The translations under genes and the position numbers were made by a program. Positions 8,562 to 16,955 of a stretch of 64,000 nt of DNA are shown here, piece after piece. The notes under the pieces were generated by a model. It did not search any database and had not been told where the DNA came from. It was given only the letters and a program-made list of their open reading frames with translations. Position 1 is the first letter of the stretch; every line of letters starts with the position of its first letter. Origin of the DNA: Archangium primigenium (GTDB lineage: Bacteria; Myxococcota; Myxococcia; Myxococcales; Myxococcaceae); contig NZ_JADWYI010000001.1 in assembly GCF_016904885.1 (NCBI RefSeq), positions 4,836,001 to 4,900,000 on the forward strand. Reading direction: 5' to 3'.

Positions 8562-8939
8562 GAGGTCAGGCTCCGGTCAGTGGGGTGAGTGTGGCGAAGC
8601 GGTGGCGACACTAGTGCCGCCCTCCCTCGGGAGGCGTCGAAAGTCGAGTTCCCTCCGCCATCTGCCGGGCAGTCACCACTCCGTCCGCGATCATGGACCG
8701 TGGACGCACGCGCGCACGACGCGCTAAGTCACTTCGTCACCATGACTCACGGGAAGCGTCGGCAGTGGGCCCAGGTCTTCATCGGGGCCCGGAACCATGG
8801 ACTCCGCAGGTCGGACCTCGTTTTCTTTTCCATCGCTTGCGCGTGGCGGATGGGCCACCTGGCGCCCTTTGTCGTGGCCCTCCAGGTGCTCGCGCGGAGC
8901 GCGTCGGGCGGAGGCCGGAGGTCGCACCCGGGCGGGCTC
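8562..8939. other. Intergenic stretch, nothing recognised
   Basis: About 380 bases between sodC and the next plus-strand gene. A frame is open through it, but its translation (Arg/Ser-rich, without a domain) looks non-coding. I see no convincing promoter, repeat or RNA in it. It must contain the promoters of the two divergent genes. Confidence 0.4.
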
Positions 8940-9311
8940 ATGTCGGCCACGTGGCGCCCAATCGCCTTGGGGGCGCTCGCCGTGGGCATCGCCCTCGGGG
9001 GACTGCTCGTGCCTCGCTCCGAGCCCCTTCGCCCGGACTGCCCGCCGATGCCGCTGCTCTCCGAGGACGTCACCACGGACTGGCTGTCACGAGCCGGCGG
9101 CGCCATCGCTGTGCCCATTCCACCGAAGCGCCTGGAGCGTCAGCAGGCCCCGCCGTGCGTGCCTCCCCCGGGCGAACAGGAGGAGCTCAACGGCGGGTGC
9201 TGGTCCGAGATGCGCATGAAGCCTCCCTGCGGTCAGTTCTACGAGCACGCGGGGAAGTGCTACGTGCCCATCCGCGAGACGCCCAGACCGCCGACCTCGG
9301 TCCAGCCGTAG
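8940..9311 (+). CDS. Membrane-anchored Cys-rich protein resembling myxobacterial kinase tails
   Basis: 123 residues. One N-terminal transmembrane segment (IALGALAVGIALGGLLV) is followed by an extracytoplasmic part containing PPCVPPPGEQEELNGGCW, PPCGQFYEHAGKCYVP and a PRPPTSVQP end. As I recall it, this pattern (N-G-G-C-W, then C-x-x-x-Y-E-x-x-G-x-C-Y-x-P) is the extracellular tail of many myxobacterial Ser/Thr protein kinases. No kinase domain is encoded upstream here, so this is a tail-only protein. The start at ATG 8940 is chosen because it directly precedes the membrane segment. Function unknown. Confidence 0.6.
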   Translation: MSATWRPIALGALAVGIALGGLLVPRSEPLRPDCPPMPLLSEDVTTDWLSRAGGAIAVPIPPKRLERQQAPPCVPPPGEQEELNGGCWSEMRMKPPCGQFYEHAGKCYVPIRETPRPPTSVQP

Positions 9312-9317
9312 TCGACC

Positions 9318-10583
9318 TCAGAAGCTCGCGTCGAGCTGGAGCCGGGCGGTGTGCCGGGGCGTGCCCTCGGGGCCGAAGATGTAGAAGTAATCGCCCTGCA
9401 CCTTGAAGGCGTGGCCGTTGAGGTACACGTTGAGGCCTCCACCCAGCTGCTTGCCCTGGGTGCGCGCCAGCTGCACGAACTGTGGATCCGTGCCCCGGAG
9501 CGTGAAGAGTTCCTCCCAGCGCGCGGTGAGCTCCACCTTCGGGCTCACCAGCAGGCCGCCCTGCACGAGGTAGCCATAGCCCGAGCGGGTCGGCTCCAGG
9601 ACCCGGGCGCCATTCACGAGGCCCTCCAGCTCATTCTCCCGCGCCTTGCGCCACAGGGCCTCGGCGAGCAGCGAGAAGCCCCGGTACTTGAACACCACGT
9701 CCGCGGCCAGGTGGCTGTAGCTCGTCGTCCCGGCGGTGAAGGGCGTGCCGTAGGTGCTGTTGCGGCGCGAGGTCCTCGCGTTGTAGGCGGCGCCGACGCC
9801 CACGGCCAGCCGGGGTCGGGGCGCGCGCGTCACGTCGCCTTCCTGATCGTCGTCGAACGCGCCGAAGGGCCGCAGGGTGAGCCGCAGGACGGAGAGGGCG
9901 CCCGACTCGTAGCCCTGGTAGCGGTTGCGTCCGTCGCCGCCGCCGATGAAGACCTGGTAGGCCAGCCGCTCGCCCAGGCCGAGGAAGTCACTGGACGAGA
10001 GCATCACGCCCACGTCGCGATCGAGCGTCAGCTCGCGCACCACGAGCTGCCGATCGACGAACTGGAGCGCGAACTCGCGGATGGTGCGCGCCCGGTCGAA
10101 GGGCACGAAGAACTGGCCCACGCGCAGGTTGAGATCGCGCCAGCGGGTGTAGTCCACGTAGGCGTCGAAGATGGGCGAGCTGCTGCCCGCCTCGAAGTCC
10201 GGGCCGCCGAAGGCCAGCTGGATGGTGTAGCGCAGCTCGGGGGCCAGCACGTTGCCGTGCACGATCAGGCGCAGCGTCTTGACGTTGGTCTCGCTGGTGT
10301 CACGCCCGTCGGCGCGCAGGTACGTCTCGCGCAGCTGGATGCGCGCGCGCAGGCCCAGCGAGTAGCGCTCCCCGGCCTTGACGACGATGCCGCGGCCGGG
10401 CTCGGCGGTGACCACGACCGGCGGCGGGGCGGGCTTCTCCGGCGGCGGCTCCTGGGCGGGCGTGGCCTCGACGGCGGGGGGCGCGGCGGGGCTCTGCGCC
10501 TGGACGGCGCTGCCCAGCGCCAGCCACGACAGGGCGAGGAGCTTCAAGGCGCGAGCGGCTCGCGCGGACGAGAACAGGGGCAT
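9318..10583 (-). CDS. Phosphate-selective porin (OprP/OprO family)
   Basis: 421 residues. A signal peptide (LKLLALSWLALGSAVQA) and a Pro-rich linker precede a body of alternating hydrophobic strands ending in a C-terminal Phe (LQLDASF), as in outer-membrane barrels. The segments with FDAYVDYTRWRDLNLRVGQFFVPFDRART are typical of the Porin_O_P family, which includes the trimeric anion-selective OprP. Substrate (phosphate, polyphosphate or other anion) is not determined. The start 10583 gives a standard signal peptide. Two near-identical palindromes lie 63-119 bases upstream of the start and are likely regulatory. Confidence 0.82.
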   Translation of the reverse strand: MPLFSSARAARALKLLALSWLALGSAVQAQSPAAPPAVEATPAQEPPPEKPAPPPVVVTAEPGRGIVVKAGERYSLGLRARIQLRETYLRADGRDTSETNVKTLRLIVHGNVLAPELRYTIQLAFGGPDFEAGSSSPIFDAYVDYTRWRDLNLRVGQFFVPFDRARTIREFALQFVDRQLVVRELTLDRDVGVMLSSSDFLGLGERLAYQVFIGGGDGRNRYQGYESGALSVLRLTLRPFGAFDDDQEGDVTRAPRPRLAVGVGAAYNARTSRRNSTYGTPFTAGTTSYSHLAADVVFKYRGFSLLAEALWRKARENELEGLVNGARVLEPTRSGYGYLVQGGLLVSPKVELTARWEELFTLRGTDPQFVQLARTQGKQLGGGLNVYLNGHAFKVQGDYFYIFGPEGTPRHTARLQLDASF

Positions 10584-10645
10584 GACGGGTGTGAGGGGGG
10601 CATCCCGCCAGGTCGACACGGAGCTCGTGAACGGGGGGACGCGCG

Positions 10646-10659
10646 TCCGTTATAACGGA
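10646..10659. promoter_or_regulatory. Palindromic operator candidate, copy 1
   Basis: Perfect 14-base palindrome TCCGTTATAACGGA in the porin upstream region. AT-rich centre, GC arms, no loop: the form of a dimeric regulator site rather than a terminator. Confidence 0.5.
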
Positions 10660-10688
10660 GAGGCACTCGGGCAGGCAAGCGCTCATCC

Positions 10689-10702
10689 TCCGCTATAACG
10701 GA
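10689..10702. promoter_or_regulatory. Palindromic operator candidate, copy 2
   Basis: TCCGCTATAACGGA, one base different from copy 1 and centred 43 bases from it (about four helical turns), so a regulator could bind both sites on the same DNA face. It lies between the stop of the hydrolase gene and the porin start, so regulation of the porin is the simplest reading. Confidence 0.48.
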
Positions 10703-10732
10703 CACGGCGCGGGCCGTTCCTTGGAGCCGCGA

Positions 10733-11734
10733 CTACTTGCCGAGGAAGCCGAGCAGCGCCTCGTGCCACTTCCCGGGCGCCTCGACGTGGGGGATGTGCC
10801 CCACGTTGGGCAGCTCCACCAGGGTGGCCTTGGGGAAGGCCCGCGCGGCGCGCTTGCCCAGCTCCGGGTACTGGCCGAGCTTGGCGAGCGCCTCGGGGGA
10901 CACGCGCGCGCGGCCGAGGGTGGTCCGGTCCGCCTGCCCGATGACGAGCAGCACGGGCGCCGTCACCCGGGGGAACTCGTGCACCACGGGCTGCTGGTAG
11001 ATCATCTGCTCGGTGGCCGCGGACACCCAGGCGAGCCGCGGGTACTCGGCGCTCAGGGACTGGCGGAAGTGGACCCGCACCCACTCTTCGTACTCGGGGC
11101 GCCACGTCACGTAGTACGTCTTGTGGTACGCGCGCACGCCCTCCTCGCTCACCTCGAGCTGGCCCTTGTACAGCGCCTCGGTGGAGCGCCACGGTACGAG
11201 CTCGCGGTAGTCCTCCAGGCCGATGGGGTTCTCCAGCACCAGGTGCGTGGTGGCCTCGGGGTACTGGCGCGCGAAGCGCGTGGCCAGCATGCCGCCCATG
11301 GAGTGGCCCACCACCACGACCTCCGGCACGCCGAGTTGCTCGAGCAGCCGCTTCGTCTGCGCGGCCAGCACGTAGAAGCTGTAGTCGAGGGCCGGCTTGG
11401 ACGAGTGGCCGAAGCCCAGCTGATCCGGCACGACGACGCGGTAGCCCGCCTGGGAGAGGGCGCGAATCGTGTCGCGCCAGTAGGCGCCGAAGAAGTTCTT
11501 GCCGTGCAAGAGCAGGACGGTGCGGCCGTTGGCCTTGCCGGTGGCGGGCACGTCCATGTAGGCCATGCGCAGGTCCTGCCCCTGGAGCGTCACGGGCAGG
11601 TAGCTCAGGGGCGCGGGCGAGGGGTAGCCCTCGAGCGCGATGCCGAGGGGCTCGGGCGGCTGGGGCGCCTGGGCGAGGGCGGGGGGCGCGAACGACAGCG
11701 CCGCGAGCAGGGGCAGGGTGCGGGACAGGGACAT
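10733..11734 (-). CDS. Secreted alpha/beta hydrolase
   Basis: 333 residues. It has a signal peptide ([15 protein letters not shown]), an oxyanion-hole HG motif ([14 protein letters not shown]), the nucleophile elbow GHSMGG, and a late GQADRTTLG plus GHIPHVEAP pair carrying the presumed acid and His. This is the alpha/beta hydrolase fold, esterase/epoxide-hydrolase-like, acting in the periplasm or outside. The start could also be ATG 11746, four residues upstream. It is probably separate from the porin gene, 149 bases apart with operator-like palindromes between. Confidence 0.85.
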   Translation of the reverse strand: MSLSRTLPLLAALSFAPPALAQAPQPPEPLGIALEGYPSPAPLSYLPVTLQGQDLRMAYMDVPATGKANGRTVLLLHGKNFFGAYWRDTIRALSQAGYRVVVPDQLGFGHSSKPALDYSFYVLAAQTKRLLEQLGVPEVVVVGHSMGGMLATRFARQYPEATTHLVLENPIGLEDYRELVPWRSTEALYKGQLEVSEEGVRAYHKTYYVTWRPEYEEWVRVHFRQSLSAEYPRLAWVSAATEQMIYQQPVVHEFPRVTAPVLLVIGQADRTTLGRARVSPEALAKLGQYPELGKRAARAFPKATLVELPNVGHIPHVEAPGKWHEALLGFLGK

Positions 11735-11824
11735 GTCCCGAGTCATAAACCGCCGTCGGGCCGCGCGCGGTGTCAGGCGGGGGACTCCCCGGCGTCTGGC
11801 TTGCCGGTCCAACAAGGAGTCGTC

Positions 11825-12619
11825 ATGGGAACGGACGCGAAGCGCGGCATCGACCTGAGGCAGTACAACCGCGAGGCCTGGAACCGCCAGGTGGCCACGG
11901 GCAACCGGTGGACACGGCCGGTGGAGCCCGAGACGATCGCGGCCGCGCGCCGGGGAGAATGGAGCGTGGTGCTCACGCCGAACAAGCCCGTGCCCCGCGA
12001 CTGGTTCGGTCCGCTCGCGGGCAAGGACGTCCTGGGCCTGGCGAGCGCGGGGGGACAGCAGGGGCCGGTGCTCGCCGCCGCGGGGGCGCGGGTGACGATG
12101 TTCGACAACTCGCCCGCCCAGCTTGGACAGGACCGCCAGGTGGCCGAGCGCGAGGGCCTGTCGCTGCGGCTGGTGGAGGGCGACATGCGGGACCTGTCGG
12201 TGTTCCCCGACGGCAGCTTCGATCTCGTCTTCCACCCTTGTTCCAACGGCTTCGTGTCGGAGATCCGCCCCGTGTGGCGCGAGGCGTTCCGCGTCCTGCG
12301 GCCCGGGGGTACGCTGCTCGCGGGCTTCTCCAACCCCATCGTCTACCTGTTCGATCCGGACGCGGAGAAGCGGGGCGAGCTGCGGCTCAAGTACCGCATG
12401 CCCTACTCGGACCTGACGAGCCTGAGCGACGAGGAGCGCCGCCGCTACACCGACGTGGACGAGCCGTTGTGCGTGGGCCATTCACTGGAGGAGCAGATCG
12501 GCGGACAGCTCGACGCGGGGTTCCTGCTGGCGGGCTTCTACGAGGACAAGGGCGGGGCGGAGGATGTGCTGTCCGGGTACCTCTCCGCCTACTGCGCCAC
12601 CCGGGCGGTGAAGCGCTGA
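11825..12619 (+). CDS. Class I SAM-dependent methyltransferase
   Basis: 264 residues. A good ribosome site (AAGGAG) lies 6 bases before ATG 11825. The Methyltransf_11-like core is present: [13 protein letters not shown] for motif I (usually GxGxG; here the Gly are shifted), [11 protein letters not shown] with the acidic residue binding ribose, [20 protein letters not shown], and [14 protein letters not shown] after it. The C-terminal third carries a substrate-binding insertion. The methyl acceptor is unknown. It is divergent from the hydrolase gene and stands alone. Confidence 0.82.
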   Translation: MGTDAKRGIDLRQYNREAWNRQVATGNRWTRPVEPETIAAARRGEWSVVLTPNKPVPRDWFGPLAGKDVLGLASAGGQQGPVLAAAGARVTMFDNSPAQLGQDRQVAEREGLSLRLVEGDMRDLSVFPDGSFDLVFHPCSNGFVSEIRPVWREAFRVLRPGGTLLAGFSNPIVYLFDPDAEKRGELRLKYRMPYSDLTSLSDEERRRYTDVDEPLCVGHSLEEQIGGQLDAGFLLAGFYEDKGGAEDVLSGYLSAYCATRAVKR

Positions 12620-12708
12620 CGGCGGCGCCACGCCGCTCCCTCGCCTGGTGAGAGGGCCGCGCGGCACGATTCTCAAGGCCCCTCCGGGCGAGGTAGCGTG
12701 CGCCGCGA

Positions 12709-13539
12709 ATGCAGACCCCCCTCGTCCGCGTGCTCATGTGTCTGGCCCTGCTGTCTCCCGCCGCGCTCCGGGCCGAGGAGACGCCGCCCGAGGCGCCTGT
12801 CTCCAGGTCGCGGACGGTGCTGTTGCTGGGGGACAGCCTGATCGTCACCAGCTTCGGCGAGGCGCTCGAGGAGCGGTTGAACGGGCAGCCGGGCGTGCGC
12901 GCGGTGCGGCGCGCGAAGTCCTCCACGGGCCTGGCCCGGCCGGACTTCTTCGATTGGATGCAGGTGGGGCGCGAGGAGGTGGAGAAGCACCAGCCCGATG
13001 TCGTCGTCGTCATCATGGGCGGCAATGACGGGCAGGGGCTCACGGACGGCCAGGGCAAGGCCATGGCCCAGTGGGGCGCCTCGCACTGGACGGCCACCTA
13101 CCGCCAGCGGGTCGAGGACTTCCTCGGGGTGCTCGAGGCCCCGGGCCGCCGCGTGTTGTGGGTGGCCCTGCCCATCACCGGACTGCCGCGCTTCGAGCGC
13201 AAGCTGGGCATCATCCGCGCGGTGCTGCGCGAGGCGGTGTCGGCCCGGGGAGGCGCCGTGCACCTGGACACCCGGCCATTCTTCACCGACCCCCGGGGGA
13301 CGTTGTTGAAGGAGGCGCCCGTGGACGGCTTCCGCAAGCCCATGCGGCTGCGGATGGAGGACGGGGTCCACTTCACCCTCGCGGGGGGTCGCTACTTCGC
13401 GGGCAAGGTCCACCCGGAGGTGGTGCGACTGCTCGAGGCACCCGCGCCCGCCGCTCCGGCCGAGCCCGAGGCGCCCGCCGTCTGCCGCGAGCCCGAGGCG
13501 GACCTGTCGCTGGTGCCGCTCGTGTTCACCCGGCCCTGA
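12709..13539 (+). CDS. Secreted SGNH-hydrolase-like protein
   Basis: 276 residues. A signal peptide (VLMCLALLSPAALRA) precedes the SGNH elements: block I LLLGDSLI with the presumed catalytic Ser, a Gly/Asn block III (VIMGGNDGQG) and a late D-x-V-H (EDGVHFTLAG) with the acid-His pair. This resembles the DUF459/SGNH group, often linked to cell-wall or polysaccharide deacetylation. The tail is Ala/Pro-rich with a single Cys. It is convergent with the small membrane protein that follows. Confidence 0.75.
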   Translation: MQTPLVRVLMCLALLSPAALRAEETPPEAPVSRSRTVLLLGDSLIVTSFGEALEERLNGQPGVRAVRRAKSSTGLARPDFFDWMQVGREEVEKHQPDVVVVIMGGNDGQGLTDGQGKAMAQWGASHWTATYRQRVEDFLGVLEAPGRRVLWVALPITGLPRFERKLGIIRAVLREAVSARGGAVHLDTRPFFTDPRGTLLKEAPVDGFRKPMRLRMEDGVHFTLAGGRYFAGKVHPEVVRLLEAPAPAAPAEPEAPAVCREPEADLSLVPLVFTRP

Positions 13540-13543
13540 GGGC

Positions 13544-13753
13544 TCAGGTGCCGGGAGCGATGGGCGCGGGAGGGGACTTGCGCTTGGGCAGCAGGGAGCG
13601 GCGAGGACCGCGCACCGCGTAGCCCAGCAGCATGCCGCCCGGCAGCAGCATGCCCAGGCCCTGGGTGAAGTCCTGCGGGGGATGGGCCACCGCGCCGAGC
13701 ACCATCGCGAGGAAGAGCAGACCACAGACCAGACGGATGAGAAGAGCGCTCAC
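13544..13753 (-). CDS. Small membrane protein, unknown function
   Basis: 69 residues with two hydrophobic segments (LLIRLVCGLLFLAMVLGAVA and LGMLLPGGMLLGYAV) and a basic Pro-rich tail. No family recognised. Its stop is 5 bases from that of the convergent SGNH gene. The two TGA stops lie inside a short inverted repeat, CCTGAG (13535-13540) and CTCAGG (13543-13548). Confidence 0.55.
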   Translation of the reverse strand: MSALLIRLVCGLLFLAMVLGAVAHPPQDFTQGLGMLLPGGMLLGYAVRGPRRSLLPKRKSPPAPIAPGT

Positions 13754-13947
13754 GGAGGGGGTTCCTGGGGACGGGGTGAAACCAGCCTAACCAGGGTTTT
13801 GTTCCATGCACGTCCGGGGACGAACACCGCGTCAGGTTTGACGCGCGAAGTCATGCGCGGACGCCCGGGAAAACGAGGGGTGGGGTGGGCGAGGGCCCCT
13901 CGTCTTTCTGGTAAACCCGAGGGCCCCCCAATCCCTGGAGGTTCTTC

Positions 13948-15330
13948 ATGCACGTATTTCAAAGGACAGGTCTGGCGCTCGCCACCGCCTGGGCCGCGCT
14001 CTTCTGTCCCATCAGTCAGGCGCAGACCACCGTCCCCGGCGTGGTGTTCATCCACGGCACGGGAGACCAGACGGTGAGCTCGGCGACCACGGGCTACTGG
14101 ACGCAGAGCTCCATCGACACCATGCGCGGGGGCCGTCCCTACCTCATCGTGGGCTACCCGGGCGCCACGTGCGCGGGCTTCAGCCAGTGCAGCTGGGGCC
14201 CCATCGTGGATCAGATCGTCCCCTGGGCCACGGCCAACAAGATCACCAGCCTCACGCTCATCACCCACTCCAACGGCTCGAGCCCCGTGCGCTACATGCT
14301 GGGCCACACGGGCGCCATCAGCGCCAAGGGCAACAGCGTCAGCGCGGTGACGAGCAAGATTTCCCAGGTCATCTTCTCGGCGCCGGATCTGACGGGCACG
14401 CCCCTGGCGGACAAGGTGACCACCAGCGGCTCGTTCCTCAACATCGCCAACAGCGTGGTCGAGTTCTTTGGCGGGGGCAGCTACAACAACCCGGCCGTGT
14501 TGCAGCAGCGCCAGGACAACATGCGCGTGTACAACTCGGACGGGACCTTCGCGGGCACCCGGGGCGCCACCTCGGTGGGCGGCAAGCCCATCTCCGTGGT
14601 GCGCGGCAGCAAGGTGTACGCGAACCTCTTCTCCAGTGACGCGCACTGCGCGGGCTACCTCTACTCGGTGGGCCTCAAGGCGGCGGCGCTGCTCGGCTGG
14701 GGCAGCTTCAACGCCAGCACGGACGGCTTCATCGGCTCGGACAGCTCGGGCTACTTCGGCAACATCATCATCGACGACGAGCGCCTCAACCACCACCAGT
14801 CGCGCCGCAGCTGCCACAACAGCGGCGTCATCATCGGCAAGAAGGTGCTCAACACGTCCATCCCCGCGCCGTCCGAGCAGACCTGGACCCCCGAGACGAA
14901 CGTGCAGGCCGCGGGCCTCGCCTGCAACAACTACGCGTCCGGCTGGGCCCTGGACTACATGAAGAACTACAACGTCTGGAAGTACGGCTGCTCGGACGCG
15001 CAGGCCCGGGGCACCGCGCTCGAGCCGGACTGCCTCATCTCCTACGGCAAGTCGGCCGGCTACAGCATTCCGAGCACGGCGAGCTGGAACCCCTTCCTCA
15101 ACCGCGCCTACTACCCCTCGTGGACGGAAGTCTGCCCGGACTCGTGGCACGGCGACGGCATCTGCGATGCGTGTCTGGTGGCCAAGTATGGCTTCGACGC
15201 GGCCGTGGGCTCCACGGGCGCGGATGACTGCGTGATGGCGCCCCGCGGCGGCTCCAACTTCTGCGGCAGCCTCGCCTGGGACGACATCTACCAGCGCCAT
15301 GACTACTCGGTCGTCGAAGCGCTCCACTGA
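13948..15330 (+). CDS. Secreted lipase-like alpha/beta hydrolase, disulfide-rich
   Basis: 460 residues. A signal peptide ends at ISQAQ. The mature part starts with VVFIHGTGDQT (oxyanion-hole HG) and has a nucleophile elbow LITHSNGSSPVRY, in which H-S-N-G replaces the usual G-x-S-x-G with Thr at the first Gly. About a dozen cysteines are spread over the protein (for example CAGFSQC, EVCPDSWHGDGICDAC), implying disulfides and extracellular stability. A ribosome site (CTGGAGG) precedes ATG 13948. Likely a lipase or esterase; a non-catalytic relative is possible. It lies 28 bases upstream of a lipoprotein gene and is probably cotranscribed with it. Confidence 0.72.
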   Translation: MHVFQRTGLALATAWAALFCPISQAQTTVPGVVFIHGTGDQTVSSATTGYWTQSSIDTMRGGRPYLIVGYPGATCAGFSQCSWGPIVDQIVPWATANKITSLTLITHSNGSSPVRYMLGHTGAISAKGNSVSAVTSKISQVIFSAPDLTGTPLADKVTTSGSFLNIANSVVEFFGGGSYNNPAVLQQRQDNMRVYNSDGTFAGTRGATSVGGKPISVVRGSKVYANLFSSDAHCAGYLYSVGLKAAALLGWGSFNASTDGFIGSDSSGYFGNIIIDDERLNHHQSRRSCHNSGVIIGKKVLNTSIPAPSEQTWTPETNVQAAGLACNNYASGWALDYMKNYNVWKYGCSDAQARGTALEPDCLISYGKSAGYSIPSTASWNPFLNRAYYPSWTEVCPDSWHGDGICDACLVAKYGFDAAVGSTGADDCVMAPRGGSNFCGSLAWDDIYQRHDYSVVEALH

Positions 15331-15358
15331 TCCTGGCCCCCCACAAGGACCTCACACC

Positions 15359-16783
15359 ATGAACTTCCCTCGTTCCTTCGTTCAGTCCTCCGGACTGGCC
15401 CTGGCGGTGGCCCTGCTCGGCGGTTGCACTTCCCAGCCCGCCGCGTCCACGCCCGCGCCCGCGTCCACGCCCTCGTCGATGACCTCCGCCACCGCGGCCC
15501 TGAGCGCGCCGGGTGACGTCGCGCCGGGTCGGCTCTTCTCCCGGCAGGTGCGCGCGGACATGCGCCAGGCCATCGCGCCGGGCCTCGTGTCCGTGTCCAA
15601 CCCCGTCTCGCCCCGTCTGCCGCTCGAGGCGCCGCTCGCGCCGGAGACGTGGCGCTCCAAGTCCACCACGCTGCACGTGGCGCCGGGCTCCGCGCCCACC
15701 GAGATCGTGCTGCCCGTGGACGTCCCCGAGGACGCCTGGGTGTTCTTCATCCCCAAGGGCAGCGACGCCAAGGTGGGCGAGGAGGTCCGCAAGGACGTGG
15801 CGCTCTACACCCCGCGCGGCCAGCGCGTGGACCCGTGGGCCGAGCGCGCCGCGAACCTCCAGCTCGGCATGGATCCGGCGCAGATGCGCGAGAAGGTGGC
15901 GCGTCCCATCTCCATGCTGTCGCTCAACCGCGAGATGGGCGCGGGGGCCTACAAGGTGCTCGTGGGCGCCCGGGCGGCCCAGGTCGGCCTGGCCATCGAG
16001 ATCCGCCTGCCCGCGTCTCCCGTGGAGCTGGCGCTCACGTCCTCGGCGATGCAGTTCTTCCCGGGCGAGGACAGCGACGTGACCGTGGGCCTCACGCACC
16101 CGGGCACGCTCGACACCGTGCGCTTCGAGGCCTCGCTCTACAACCCGCGCTTCGAGCGCGACCGCGTGGTGCCCGTGGAGCAGGTCGGTGGCGAGTGGCG
16201 CGCGCGGGTGTCGCGCGTGCTGACCGAGCAGGACGAGTCCGGCGTCTGGGTGCTCGAGGTCCGGGCGGTGGGCACCGCGGACGGCAAGCCCTTCGACCGG
16301 CTCGCGCAGACGGCGGTGGGCTTCGTCATCCCCACGGCGCGCATCACCGCCGCGGGCGGGGCGCGCGCGGTGCGCGACGGCTCGGGCAAGGTGTCCGCCT
16401 TCGAGGTGGACGTGACCGTGGAGAGCCAGGCGCGTGACCGCTACGAGGTCACGGGCACGCTCGTGGCCATGGATCGCCGGGGCCTGGAGCGCGTGGAGCG
16501 GCCGGTGGCCGAGGCCCAGGTGACCGACCAGCTCGGCGAGGGCTCCCACACCCTGACGCTGCGCTTCGACGCCGGCCACGTCGGCCTGTCCGGACTGGAC
16601 GGGACCTACACGCTGCGCGGCCTGCGCCTGTACTCGCTCGGAAACAACGCCCTCTACCACCGGCTCGGCAAGGGGCTGGAGGTCCGGATGCCGGCGGTGA
16701 GCCCCTCGGAGTTCGCCACGCCGGAGCTCACCCCCGCGCTCGAGCAGATGATGCAAGCAGGGGACTTCGCGCTCGCCCGGTAA
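15359..16783 (+). CDS. DUF4785-like lipoprotein
   Basis: 474 residues. The lipoprotein signal LALAVALLGGC places the lipidated Cys near residue 23, followed by a Ser/Thr/Pro/Ala-rich linker. The rest is beta-rich, with segments such as VPEDAWVFFIPKG, DVTVGLTHPGTLDTVRFEASLYNP and LSGLDGTYTLRGLRLYSL, suggesting tandem immunoglobulin-like domains. This agrees with what I remember of the DUF4785 family, often next to secreted hydrolases. Its partner here is the preceding lipase-like protein; a chaperone or inhibitor role is possible but unproven. Confidence 0.6.
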   Translation: MNFPRSFVQSSGLALAVALLGGCTSQPAASTPAPASTPSSMTSATAALSAPGDVAPGRLFSRQVRADMRQAIAPGLVSVSNPVSPRLPLEAPLAPETWRSKSTTLHVAPGSAPTEIVLPVDVPEDAWVFFIPKGSDAKVGEEVRKDVALYTPRGQRVDPWAERAANLQLGMDPAQMREKVARPISMLSLNREMGAGAYKVLVGARAAQVGLAIEIRLPASPVELALTSSAMQFFPGEDSDVTVGLTHPGTLDTVRFEASLYNPRFERDRVVPVEQVGGEWRARVSRVLTEQDESGVWVLEVRAVGTADGKPFDRLAQTAVGFVIPTARITAAGGARAVRDGSGKVSAFEVDVTVESQARDRYEVTGTLVAMDRRGLERVERPVAEAQVTDQLGEGSHTLTLRFDAGHVGLSGLDGTYTLRGLRLYSLGNNALYHRLGKGLEVRMPAVSPSEFATPELTPALEQMMQAGDFALAR

Positions 16784-16804
16784 TTCCCTTCCACGGTGAC
16801 GCGG

Positions 16805-16841
16805 ACGACGCCCCTCTCCCCGCGTGGGAGGGGGGCGTCGT
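16805..16841 (+). terminator. Strong terminator hairpin after the DUF4785-like gene
   Basis: Sixteen-base arms (16805-16820 and 16826-16841, ACGACGCCCC... pairing with ...GGGGCGTCGT), with one G-T wobble and a 5-base loop. They begin 21 bases after the stop and are followed by GTTTGG. This also argues that the next gene cannot start within this stretch. Confidence 0.75.
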
Positions 16842-16955
16842 GTTTGGGCGGACGCGGTGGCGCGTGCCCGGGTTTTCTTCGCGCGTTTCGGGGACGTGAC
16901 CGATAGGCTTGGGGCCGAGACTCGCCCGGGCTGGAGTCTCGTCGAGAGGTCCGTG

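Noticed and set aside
8589-8939. Upstream extension of the kinase-tail-like protein
   Set aside because: The extra 117 codons are Arg/Ser-rich, show no kinase motif, and would put the membrane segment in the middle of an otherwise featureless protein.
16824-16955. Earlier start for the pseudo-receiver histidine kinase
   Set aside because: The first available start lies inside the strong terminator hairpin at 16805-16841, and the added residues have no resemblance to the receiver domain.
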